A DNA stretch of 64,000 bases from Rhynchonema sp. JSB1_4 (taxonomy: Eukaryota; Nematoda; Chromadorea; Monhysterida; Xyalidae): NCBI GenBank assembly GCA_030248065.1, contig JASAMV010004233.1, positions 29,665 through 93,664 on the forward strand, read 5' to 3'. Below the pieces are notes generated by a model. It was not told where the DNA came from and ran no database searches. It saw nothing but the letters and a program-made list of their open reading frames with translations. Below are positions 34,301-45,500 of the stretch, piece after piece. The first letter of the stretch is position 1; the number at the start of each line of letters is the position of its first letter. The translations under genes were made by a program, and so were the position numbers.

Positions 34301-37300
34301 ATTCAACAGGTTCGTTCATCGATGTAGCAGTTGTCCAAAGAACTATCGTTGTGACCGCTCACAGACGACAGCATGCGGCGATTTGAGATTGACCGAAGTT
34401 CTGATGTACCCGTTGCAGAGCAGAACGAAGGAAAATGAAAGTGCCACGCAGAGGCTGGTGGGTGGCGGCGAGTGTGTTTGTTGATCTTCGTTTGTGTGTC
34501 CGAGTAGTGGCCGGTGGTGAAGAGCTGTACTGAAGGTTGATCGGGCGTTCAGGAGTTGTTCAGCAGACTTCCTCCCCTTCGAACGGTGATGCCTGAGTCC
34601 GCGTTTCGGAGAAGAGGGGAATAGTGCCCGGATGGATTTCTGTCAAATTCGCTGGTCGCGGAATCGACGGTTGCCTAGGATGCCATGTCGAAAATGCGAA
34701 CATGAGCATCAACCGTCCGTAGCTCTATGACATTTACTTTTGATGTTTCGGAGAAAGCAAACTGACACAAATGACTAGTAGATGGAAGATTACACAATAT
34801 ATTGTATGTAAGCTGGGTTAGCAGTGCGCACACACATTCCAATGAAACGTGTAACACAAGTCAAAACATCACATGACTGCTTGGCTGTTCCGAAGTTACA
34901 GTTGGTGGATCTCATCCGCTACATGCAGCGCCAATGGCAAAAAACCCTGGCTCCACGCCAAATCAATGCTATCTAGCCGCTCCCTTCCTTCGTCCCATCA
35001 CCATCACCACTTTTTTCTCCTGCCCACCTCTTCTTCAAGCACCTGACCAAAGACTTCATCCATTCACTATAGTGTGGTAAAGTCATCCTGCTGGCCGCAA
35101 TTAAATGCTCACCCTAAAGATCAAAGATAGGGCCAAAGCAAATTTCTTGTTTCGATCCCTGATCGAAAATCTCGTCAAAAGCAAAATTTGAGATCGAACC
35201 GGTCTATCCAAGCATTTATTGTAGATTAAGAGCTGGAACCTGGATCAGCCGATTTCAATTTCGTCTAGATTCTACGCAATGACAGGATTTTTGACAGCAA
35301 AATTGTAAAATAAAGTTTTTTGTATAGCATTCCCTAAGGGCGGACTTAGGTTGAACACGGAAACCGGAACACGGAAATATTTCCGTGTTCCGTGTTCCGT
35401 GAATATTTTGGAGAATCACGGAACACGGAAATATTTCCGTGTTCCGTGTTCCGTGAATGTTTTGGAGAATCACGGAACACGGAAATATTTCCGTGCCACG
35501 GAACACGGCAATGGTTCAGGCACGCAAACGATGCTTTTGCAGTGATGACGACAAAAGCCAGCGTGCTGACGTCAAAAGCCCGCGTGTTGACGCAAACAGT
35601 AACAACTATTCACACGGAAATATTTCCGTGTTCCGTGAAAATAAAAAACACGGAACACGGAAACCGGAAATATTTCCGTGCCACGGAAATATTTCCGTGT
35701 ACGGAAATCCACGAAACTGGTTTGTATGTAAATTATTTCCGTGTTCCGGTTTCCGTGTTCAACCTAAGTTCGCCCTAAGCGGCAGGATTCGACCCGTTGA
35801 ACGGCTCTACTCATCTAGAAGCATTTTCTTGAAGCGTCAATAATTGTATGTGATGTAATGTATTTCTGTTGAAAATTCTGCTCCACAGTCTAATTTTGAA
35901 TCCACAGCGAGTTTAAACTGACTACAGGCGTCACACCATGCATACAAACACGTTGACGTTCGCAGGTGACCATCTTCAAATACCTGCTGAACAACACAGC
36001 ACTGTTGGTTCCAACGGTGTTGCGACTGTACAACAACTACGTTGATCCGACTAACGAACGACTTTGGCGTGTCATCTTGTATGTTGATGAAATCAGTGCA
36101 GCCATGTTATTGGCGCACAGTGCCACTAATTGGTGTGTGTTCGGTGTCTGGGGACGACACGAGTCGACGTTGAATACCATGCAGGTATGAGTACAGTCTA
36201 CTTTCATTAACCAGTGCCAGTGCGTGTGAGTTGGCTGATTTATAACTTACTTCACTATAAAATGACTTTTTCGTGGTCCATCATCTTACGTGTCGTCCTC
36301 AAAAATATTCACACCCCACGGAATCGTATCACGGGGTTAGCGGCAAACTGGAAATGAATCTATGAAAAAAGTAGCCACTATAGAGATGTGTTCTCAGAGG
36401 GTCACTATAGATGGGGTGTACTACCTACACATGCATACTTTTCAGCACACACGTTCACCGCAGAAAAAATCAACGACGTGTCAATCGAATTCCCGACTGA
36501 GAACGTCAATAGTGAGCGACGTGCCATGCATGAGCTTACGTGAAGCGCTGATCCTCAGAGATGCGTGGAGCAATGCGCACGAACGGGATGAATTTGGGTA
36601 CAGGCTTCTGAGCGCAGTCCAAAGAAAATGTCGAATCACAGTGGATGATAGAAGCTGTGTCGATGTCACCAATCGGTTGTCACACGTGGATCTTGTTCGA
36701 ATGGGAAGCGTGATCACCGACTGTCTTGGTATGACTGACATTTCTATTTAGAGTCATCATCACTCCTCACCCTAGAACATCCTAGATGGATAAGTGTTGG
36801 GTTTGACATTACCTTGGGATCAAAATGTTTACAGTCCATCGACCATCTTTATTGAGAACATCCATAATACATCTATAAATGTTCCACATACGGAGCAAGT
36901 TTTTGGTCTCAAATTTACGGATAGCCTCGTAATTACTGTTCTGTGTAGTGAATGCGTTCCATATCATGAACAAAAAAAGCTGGTCCCGATCGATTTCCTA
37001 TATAGAGTGTTGACTGTACATCCAGCTGTATTTCAGCCGGCTGTGGCCCTTGTGTCCATGCATAACACGAGCGCATTAGCGAGTCAGGAAGTGGGTGGCT
37101 GCTTCGTTACCGATAGTGTGTAACGGACAAAAATATTCCTGCCAAAGCCTTCTCGGACAAGGACGGTTGGCGAAGTGCATACCGGGAATCCCTTGCAGAC
37201 AAAACGATACATCAGCTGTGCGCCAAATCGTCCATTACGAGCGTACGTCGAACTCTGCGTGCCATTGGTCATGTGCATCAGGCAAAGTCAGTGCGCGTGC

Positions 37301-37710
37301 GAGCCGGTGACTGGCACACGTTCAAACAACAATTTGAGACAACGGTAGGACTGACGGTTGGTCGAAGTTTGTGTTTATAAACATCTATAGATTATGTGGA
37401 TGATCAAAACTGACTGGTTGCATCACCATTGAAGAGAACAACTGAGTTTCGCTCGTCTGAGCAAAACGTTGACGATGAACTGCTTCGCGTGGCTGTCGAC
37501 CGTTTCGTACAACTTGTGATCACTGAAATCAAATTGGGCGCGCACAGTGCTCGCGCCAAATCGTCACATGTCAGTTGTTTGCGACCATCGCTCAGTTTTG
37601 GACACTACTCGTCAATGACCAAGGTTAACTCTCTGTGTGAAACAGATAATAAGGAATCGGCCACCATTGCACGCTGTGCTGGTGCTGTTGAAACTCACAG
37701 CTTCGTGTAA
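31354..37710 (+). CDS. Receptor copy B: 7TM receptor–globin chimera
   Basis: Exons 31354-31480, 31699-31828, 31955-32149, 32584-32798, 33194-33375, 35966-36184, 36446-36728, 37199-37356 and 37435-37710 join with GT–AG borders and phases 1,2,2,1,0,0,1,0 into 594 residues. The outer N-terminus has NPSWPFCTD. TM1 is NVFVYPIIYTFGMIGYAL; TM3 ends QWQLIMFSAER (E-R in place of DRY); the second outer loop has CIDPNTG; TM5 is LVLFCPVPFIVMLIIGIL; TM7 is HSATNWCVFGVWG in place of NPxxY. A linker (about 357-385) leads to a globin domain: A-helix ALILRDAW (Trp397), F-helix LRAIGHVHQAKSV (proximal His477), H-helix RVAVDRFVQLVITEIKLG. Likely role: a plasma-membrane receptor with a cytosolic heme sensor or redox domain. 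The role is inferred; the domain order is read directly. Intron 5 (2.6 kb) holds a foldback element. Confidence 0.88.
33090..33180 (+). repeat. Intronic fragment repeated three times near copy B
   Basis: Just before exon 5, this reads CQFAFAVTSRVNVIEPHT then IDAYVRIFD in one frame. The reverse complement, with related translation, occurs at 33899-34110 and 34680-34885. Confidence 0.6.
33899..34110 (-). repeat. Repeat pair member 1 (about 205 bp)
   Basis: Direct repeat with 34680-34885, sharing TGTCGAAAATGCGAACATGA, GACTAGTAGATGGAAGATT and GTCAAAACATCACATGACTG. It lies in intron 5 of copy B. On the minus strand it reads LCQFAFSVTSKVNGIE and so resembles 33090-33180. Confidence 0.75.
34680..34885 (-). 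repeat. Repeat pair member 2 (about 205 bp)
   Basis: Second direct copy of the block at 33899-34110, about 780 bases downstream, with an extra TTGTATG. The minus-strand reading is LCQFAFSETSKVNVIELR. Confidence 0.75.
35338..35775. mobile_element. Foldback element family F, TAA duplication, copy 2
   Basis: GGGCGGACTTAGGTTGAACA...TGTTCAACCTAAGTTCGCCC with TAA on both sides (35335-35337 and 35776-35778). The inside is built from reiterated ACGGAAATATTTCCGTG palindromes and an approximately 70-base tandem that includes TTTTGGAGAATCACGG. It lies in intron 5 of copy B. Confidence 0.87.
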
Positions 37711-39850
37711 AACAATTTTTTGTTCTCCTATGGTATTCTATCATTTTTATTTTTTTGCATTACTCGTGAGGAAGTAGGTAATAGCAATTGGCTCTGATCA
37801 AGATCGAAATGCTTCAATTGGCTTCGTGATTCTATCGATTCGTGGCTTCTTGACATATGTATACAGTTTTCAATGAATCAATGAATTAATGAATGCTTTG
37901 GAGTCTTATGGTACTTTTGTTTAAAATGATCCGATGGTACCGATGGCATATTTACATTTCTCACGGTCATAGTCATGTCATAATTTTCGATTCAAAATAT
38001 TTCGTCAGTTATATCAGAATATTTTCCTTGTGTGACTTCCGGTTCCTGATTGACCTCGTCATCGGTGTCAAATTCGGTGCCACTTGCTGCTGCTGCTGGC
38101 AGTTGCATCAGGTCACGTTCAATTCCTATTGGTTCGATATCGGCTGACTAGGTTTGCATCAGCTGCGAAGCCGTTGGCAGCACGTCTGCAAGCACGAGCT
38201 CTTTTTTATTTGTATTCGACTTCACGCACCTCCGGTGCAGAACTGACGCTTTTTAAGGAATTGCTGATAAATTGAGCGTCGAAAAACATATTTTGAACTA
38301 GGTTTTCACACTTCGCATCGGTTATTTGTCTCTGTCTGTGGCTAAATCAGTGGATTATGCTTTATATTCACCACGCTACCAACGCGCTAACAACGCGCAA
38401 CATTTGATGAGGACAGACGACCTGCTCCAAATAATCACCCTTGGGTGTCATCGTCAACCGGACGTCAATCTTAAGAAACCACGCACTGTGCAAAAAAAAC
38501 AGTCAAAGACGGACGAGGAGGGTGCCACGTTTATAATATGATGACATGGATAATGAAAAAGCCGGTTTTTGTCCTGCTTTACATCTTCTTTTTTTCTCAT
38601 TCTTTTCGGAAACGCAACTTTTAAAAGTTTCAATGTCCACCAACAGCAAACTCATTCTTGGACTACGTGCTTTGCGCGATTGTGTCACGAAAACTAGCCT
38701 GTATGTTACAACCGGTCGGCGCAAATTAGATATTGCTTATGTCCGGTGCAAAATACAGAATGAAACACATGCAAAATCTATACATGTTTATGCACATACG
38801 TAGCCACTACAAAAGCCGCTGACAACCCTGTGTTTCTATGATGCATGACACCATATGACGAAAACGGTATGTACAGGGTGGCCTTTTTGGAAATCGTTTT
38901 TGATGAGACTGGCTCTTGGCGTTGTTATGCACTACCTATGAGATGTATTGTACCGCATTCGAAACCGTCGTTTATCTAATTTGTATGATAAGTTTGGTCA
39001 ACTGAAGGACTTTGACGGACGAGCTGCGGTCTCTGGTGATTGTCCCATGCATAATTCTCTGTCTGATGAAACTGCACTAATCTCACTAAATGCACCACCG
39101 CCACCGCGGGCGGTTGCGCAACCATGTATTTGATATATCTTACGCTGTTCACCTCGGTGCGTAAATTCCGTTTACTCCCAAAACATGCGTGCGATAAAAA
39201 AAACGCCCTGAAAGTCGTCATCATCCTGTTTGGGGCGCAACGGGCCGCGGTGGCTGTTGCGTCTACATTGTCTCTGCGTGTCTCAGATTATGACTGATTA
39301 GTGCTGAGTGTTTGTTTTTTTCACACTTAACAGGTTTTTATGCGTTTTTTTGCTGTTGCAACTTTCGTTTTTGAAAACTGGCCCAGTTGTAATTTCCTCA
39401 GATGGTGCATATCTGAGTCATAGTCTTCCATGTTTGTGCTGCCTGTTCTCGGTCTGCTGAGATAAAAGAAATAATAAGTCACTGTTTCGTGAGGTGCGTT
39501 AAGTACAGGCAAATCACACGCCGGAGGCTACGACGATCGAAGCTGACGGCACCACAACCGCGGGTCTGTGTTGACGATATCTGAGAGGTGACGACATGAA
39601 TGTAGGACAACTACGTGCATACGCGCAGTTATTTACGTGCGAGTTTTCCAGGATCTTTCCAGTATTCATGAAATTATTCATGCGTCTCGTCGCTTTCGTA
39701 ACACTCATTGCAACGCGTGTTTTATTTCTTTATAGTGTTTGTCGCGACGAACAGTTTATTTCATTACTTTGATTCGCACAAAATACATCGCATTAAATCT
39801 TTCGGCTCGCGCGACAATAATCGAATGAGCGATGTGGCTGCGAGGTTCAA
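37711..39850. other. No recognised gene between copies B and C
   Basis: Several open frames of 60-90 codons occur, with no splice-consistent chain or family match. Confidence 0.4.
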
Positions 39851-39859
39851 TTATACTTA

Positions 39860-40760
39860 TGTCACTTGATTGTCGAGCACTTCTCCAAACACAAACTTCT
39901 CTCCATTAATTCTACCAAAACAAAACTTCAACAATTTGCTCGCTCAAGTTCATGTCCCGCTGTCCCTGCTATTGTGATTGATGAATGTCTGATTGATGGT
40001 GTCGATGCAAACAAATATCTGGGTGCTGTTATTGATTCCAAGTTTGATTTTGGTCTGCATACTGCTGCAACGTCTGTGAAAGTGAAGAAAATTGCTGGTT
40101 CATTGTACCGTACCTTTCGTAATGATCTACCTGTGTCTGTCATGCGTTATCTGTATCAAATCTTGATTTGCTCTGTCATGTACTATTCGTGTGAGGTGAC
40201 CTATCCTATTCATGACTATTCGCGTAATTTGTTGGAAAGAACACAAAAATCCATTATTCGCATCTTCTCTGGCAATTATGATCGGTCTGTATCATATTCG
40301 CAGTTGTGTTCAATGTTTGGTGTTGATTATGTGGGTGTCACTGCTATTGTGCTAACACTCATATTCTCGCTACCAGTGCTATTGTTATCATGTCCCATCT
40401 TTACAATGCTTTACCTGATTTTGCTGTTTTCCTGCGAATGGGCACATTCAAAGGAGTCATTCGTTCGCAAAGCTTGATTGTTGAATTGTTGTACAAATTG
40501 CGATTGCTGCCAGTGAAATTTATTCCGTCCGTGTGTGAAATGTAATTGACCGATCATGCTGTGTTTCTGTGTTTTCTGTGTTTTTTGCTCCTTATCATCA
40601 TCTACATCTCTCGATCCGTAACTAACCACTGGCCCACTAATCACTTGTAATTATTTATGGTTTCGTCGTTACTGTCCAGCTTATGCGTGTTGTTGACGTT
40701 ACCATGTTGCTTCTGATGCAATAAAAAACTTGAACTTGAACTTGAACTTGATCTTGGTCA
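39860..40760 (+). pseudogene. 5'-truncated non-LTR retrotransposon with 3' tail
   Basis: A frame at 39866-40477 shows the C-terminal part of a reverse transcriptase: INSTKTKLQQF, then DANKYLGAVIDSKFDFGLHT, then LLERTQKSIIRIF. This is the order found in CR1/jockey-type elements. The 3' end is ACTTGAACTTGAACTTGAAC (from about 40727), a simple-repeat tail. The 3' region (TTATGGTTTCGTC..., CTTCTGATGCAAT) recurs in the 17.6-25.7 kb triplication. The catalytic YADD region and 5' end are missing. Confidence 0.72.
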
Positions 40761-41006
40761 AATTTTTGTGCTTATGTACAAATGTTTGTGCTTTTTTCTC
40801 TAATATGCACATACATAAATAGAGAACCGCCAAAACATCGCCGAAACTACGTTTTAAGATGCTTTTGTGACCAGTAAAGTGCGTCAAAGGTTGACTGATG
40901 TCTGCGTCAGAATCCTGATAAGTTTTCCGAAAGCACTACGAAAACATGCAAGTGTAATTAATGACTAATGAGCAATTATTCTGACATCACAGCCGCACTA
41001 ACAAGT

Positions 41007-41187
41007 ACAGATCTCCGCGTAAGTTTGGGGGTTGGGGCCAGCGAAAACCGATGCCCCGCGGGGCACGGGGGTGGTGCGGGTTACCTTTGCATGACATCCA
41101 GGTATGCGCCCCGCACCGTCCGGCGGTCCCCCCGCACCCAACCGCACCACTCGTGGGCCCCACCCCTAAACTTACTCGGAGATCTGT
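41007..41187. mobile_element. GC-rich foldback element
   Basis: ACAGATCTCCGCGTAAGTTT...AAACTTACTCGGAGATCTGT forms a 181-bp hairpin with G/C-rich arms (GGGGTTGGGGCC / GGCCCCACCCC) and a GC-rich loop. Confidence 0.75.
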
Positions 41188-42297
41188 ATGTCAGTTTCGG
41201 GATCAAACTAGCACAAGGTCGAAGCACAGTATCATCATGACCAAAACACAATTTAGCATGCATTCAATTAAGCATGTTGTATGCTGGACAGAATGACGCC
41301 GTTTACTCAGAAGCGAAAGTGAGACTTTGATTTGACAAAGCTATGTATAGTCTCTCGGCGGCCAGTTGACGTAATCAATTTCCCGGAACCAGCTGGCCAA
41401 GGCACTTGTTCTACACCACAAGGGTGCTCTTTTTTACAAGCACGTGTAGGAATTTGAACTCGTTCCATGGCCTCGCAATTTCTGATTTCTAGCGTTTCTA
41501 ACTTTTACTCACCTCTCAACAACATGGTTTATGCACTGCTCAAGATACTACTTCTTACCACTGACGTTGGTGATCACGCGTAAACTGTGGTGCGTCGCTC
41601 ATTTGAGTACGGATGGTGCTGTTATTGTTGTCAACACGCAACTGACTGTGTTTCGTGCAAATGCAGCTGGATGGGTGTCTGTCATACACCAGACATGGGC
41701 TGCGTTGACTGACTGCACAGTCCGTCCAAATGCACATGAGCCACTTTTTTTTAAGCTGGCTTGGCCAGAAACAATAATGTTCCGGTTCCAGGCATTTCTA
41801 AAATTGAAAGCAAGATAAACGCACGCATTTTGTAAAAACACGCTCGGACCCGGCCAAACCAACTTCTACAAGAGTCGTCTCATGAGAGGAGCTCGTGGTT
41901 GGACCATACGTTGACGATACAACCTATGCACTGCGTTTGCACGAAACCCAGGCGTTAACAACATTAAGAACAGGCATTTGCTACGTGTTTATGCGATGCG
42001 TTGCGTTGATAATATTAGTATAAAGCTACAGTATGCTGTGCTCAGCTGGGTTCTTTTCTCATCTGAACATTTATAATTTTCTCAAATACCAGGAATATCA
42101 TCTGCATGTTTTGGGCAAATCTGATAATCGCATTACTGAATATGCAAATGACTCTTTGCAGCGGGGGAGGACAGACAGACAGTTTTGATTATTCATGTGT
42201 GCCGCCACAAATTAATCAAGTATCGCATGCAGATTTGAATCTCATAAGCAACCATATTAAACTTTCTTTTAACTGCACCGTGTTGATAAGACTGCCA
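41188..42297. other. No recognised gene
   Basis: Short frames only. Nothing matches the repeat families identified elsewhere. Confidence 0.4.
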
Positions 42298-42526
42298 TAG
42301 TAAATTTCCAAATTCGCTGCCGCACAGCCAAGTTAATGTCAGGTTCTAAACCCGAAAATCAACTTGTGAAACATTCGGACAGCCAACACACACGCAGCTT
42401 GCCAGCCAGCCAGGCAGCTGCGCGCAATGTTTCAGAGCCGCGCATGGTTAGCGTTCGGGTTTATAACTTAATGTTAACTATGGGGCGTATTTGACTGTGC
42501 GGCAGCGAATTTGGAAATTTACTATA
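42298..42526. mobile_element. Inverted-repeat element family Q next to the copy C leader
   Basis: TAGTAAATTTCCAAATTCGC and CTGCCGCACAG at the left end recur inverted at the right end, with an inner CGAACGCTAACCATG-type inverted segment. It ends two bases before the conserved 40-base leader of copy C. Confidence 0.82.
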
Positions 42527-42528
42527 CC

Positions 42529-42568
42529 TTGAAGATTAAAAACGAAAGTAACCCGAGGAGAAGCAGCA
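42529..42568 (+). promoter_or_regulatory. Conserved 40-base 5' leader of copy C
   Basis: TTGAAGATTAAAAACGAAAG and the next 20 bases align without gaps to the leader of copy B. Similarity stops at the edge of the family Q element, so the original promoter of C seems to be displaced. Confidence 0.6.
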
Positions 42569-45500
42569 ATGCGCACGAACGCCACAACACCCGACTGGGT
42601 AATTGTTGAGCCTGAAGTCGTCATCAACATGTTGTTTCAAAACCCGAGCTGGCCCTTTTGCACCGACATGCTGAACTTCATGAAAGTGATATCACCAGGT
42701 GCGTATAGTTTTTTTAAAATTGTATAATCTTCGGAGCAATTTGATGCCGAGTACGTAACTGAAGTCGAACCACCAAACCCCCCCAGTAGCTTTACCAGAA
42801 ATGTTATTGTACAACGCTTTAGTAGTCAAAGGGAACTTTACGCACCGAGGTGGGTAGCGTGATTTCACCAAATACGTGCGTTTCTCTTTCTTTCGTTTTC
42901 GAAATACGTCGAACCGCAACATTATTGGGTCTGCTCAAGTAACCTCAAAAAAGGTCGTGTAATGAGCCCGTGGTTGGACATTAAACACAAGGGGGACCTC
43001 CCACTTGCTCATACCGTACTCTCAGGTTACGTCCATTTCACCTATGCCGTCAACGTGTTCGTGTACCCGATTATCTACGCATTTGGTGTGATCGGCTATG
43101 TACTGGTCTGTTATTGGCTTGTACATCAATCAGCCGTACGCAAACGCATGTGCACGTTAGTCATTTATTGAGTTTGTTTGCCAGCGTTTAGTTTGGAGAT
43201 GTGCATGAAGATACATACATGAATCCCCTATCAAACTGACCTTGCCGAAGACTATGGTTTTACACAGTGCACAACGTGTGTTACATACACAGCACGCAAC
43301 CATGAACACACATGGCCGGCCTGTTGATGTTGCCAGTATATGTGTGTGTACTGCATAAACACCAAAACAACAATCGGTTTTGGTCCGTGATGCAGTTTGT
43401 GCGCATCAGATCGAATTAATGCCGCATATCTTACTCAAGGCAAGTCCATGCCAAGCCTATGCCATGTCCATGCCAAGTCTATGGGTGGAATTTTCGAAAC
43501 GGTGTAAACGTCAGTTGGGCGTAAAGGTCGGTGTAAGCTCAGTTTAATCATGAAACCTGCTGTTAACGTGGAATGTTTCATGTTTAAACCGAACTTACGC
43601 CGATCAACCTTTCGATCAAGGTGACACAGACCTTTACACCGTTTCGAACATACCACCCGAAGCCAAATCTGTGCCATAGCGCTTGCTCGAAAGTTGATAC
43701 GGCCCCAAATGTTACACCGGCATCGGTTTAAAAAATACGCCAAGTATTTCCCACTTCCAGCCACATTCGTGCGCAAGCGTTTTGCGATTGTCTGCTGCTT
43801 GTCTCAACGATGGGTGCGACATTTCCGTCATTTTTTCGCCATGGGTACATGCGACTGTACGGTTTCGTTGGTTACACCACTTATTTCTTGACACCCATAC
43901 AACACGTAGCGATCACGACATCGCAATGGCAGTTGATTATCTTCTCGGCTGAACGGTTGGTTCGGAGGCAGGGTTGGGCAAAAAACGTTTTTTTTCTCAA
44001 AATATACGTTTTAAAACAACGTTTTTTTAATAAAAACGTTTCTTTCAAAAACGCCCAGATGTCTAAAACATGCCCCGAAAAAGTTGAAAAGGTGCGTTTT
44101 CGGAAGAAAGGATGGCTAAACAGTATGCTTTCGTGTGTTATAAAGCGTATAAATACAGCATCAATCCTTCTAGCAGTTCCAATCATTCCAGTTTGGTCCA
44201 CACCACATCATCTGACAAAATTTGTGTGCATCTTTTTATGCATGCCACTGCATACTCGTTAAAAAGTAAGCAAATAACGAAAAAACGTGAAAGAGTAAAA
44301 AATGGACTTACTTCTAAAATTTTGAGATAAAAACTGGCCTACCTTCTAGAGCAAATTAAAAAACAAATAAAAAAGTTTTTACTGTTTCAAATCGAACCCT
44401 GACTACAGCGAAGCGACACGCAACTCAGCCACTTGCAGGCTGTACTTCATCAGTCGTCCGCTATCGAGTCACACCAACGTGCACCGTCTGCCGAGTGTGT
44501 TCGCGATGTCCATTGTCAACGTGGCTGTGGCTACCCTGATCCATCTGATGCGTGATTTCACCACATCATCCATGGTTGAGTGCATTGACCCAAACACGGG
44601 CGTGATGAGTGCTCAACCACAAAACGCAATAGTACATCCAGCATTGTCATACGGTGAGCTACAGATTCGTCTCGATCTGATTTGCGACCTGCTCGTCGCC
44701 AAAGTTCGTTATTCGACTTCGTTGTAAAAGTTTAGAGCCGAAAGGAATAAGCGTCATATTTACCATTGGATTGTTGCGATGGTTGAAAGAGAAAATCAGC
44801 GTCTAAATTTACAGCGAAGTCTGACATCAAATCACATAGTAACCGTTGTTACCCTGGACAACAGGTTTCGTCCTGACAACGAGCACTTGAACTCGTTCGA
44901 CGATCTGATACGACGAGCTGTCCAACATCAGGCGACTGACTAACTAAAATCTGGCTGACAAAACTGACTTACTCACATATAACAATAAAATTACTGCTAA
45001 TTTCAGTCGTTCACCTGCTGCTGAACCTTGTGTTGTTCTGCCCGGTACCATTCATAGTCATGTCGGTCATTGGCACTCTCACCGTTTACCACGTGCACAA
45101 ATCGCGTCTGTCGCGCAATAATGCGGTGCAGCAACAACGGAGAAACGTCACGTCCGCAAAGTCACACCGGAGGGCACAGTTGTTGTTATTGGTGAGTTTG
45201 CTGACTAATCCGCATTTTTTATTGTTCGGTTTGATCTAAATGGTCGAAGGATCGCAGAATCAGTGATTGGGATCGATGCCATTTCGTATTGCATTTCGAT
45301 TTGAGAAAGTCCTCCACCTGGATTATGGTAGATTTCTTAAGCTGAAACTGGAATCGATTTCTGTTTCGTGCTGAAAGGAAAGTCTACCCCAGGATTTTCA
45401 GCAGCAAAAATTTCATATGAACCGAGTTATTGGTTAATACCAAAACCTGTTCTCGAAACGTAAATATCCACCAGAAACCTTTGCATTGAAAGTTCTGCTA

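Noticed and set aside
40411..40644. Minus-strand frame over the retrotransposon fragment
   Set aside because: Antisense to a recognised reverse-transcriptase remnant and without its own evidence.
41394..41475. tRNA-like A- and B-box words
   Set aside because: The two words are in the wrong order for a tRNA on either strand.
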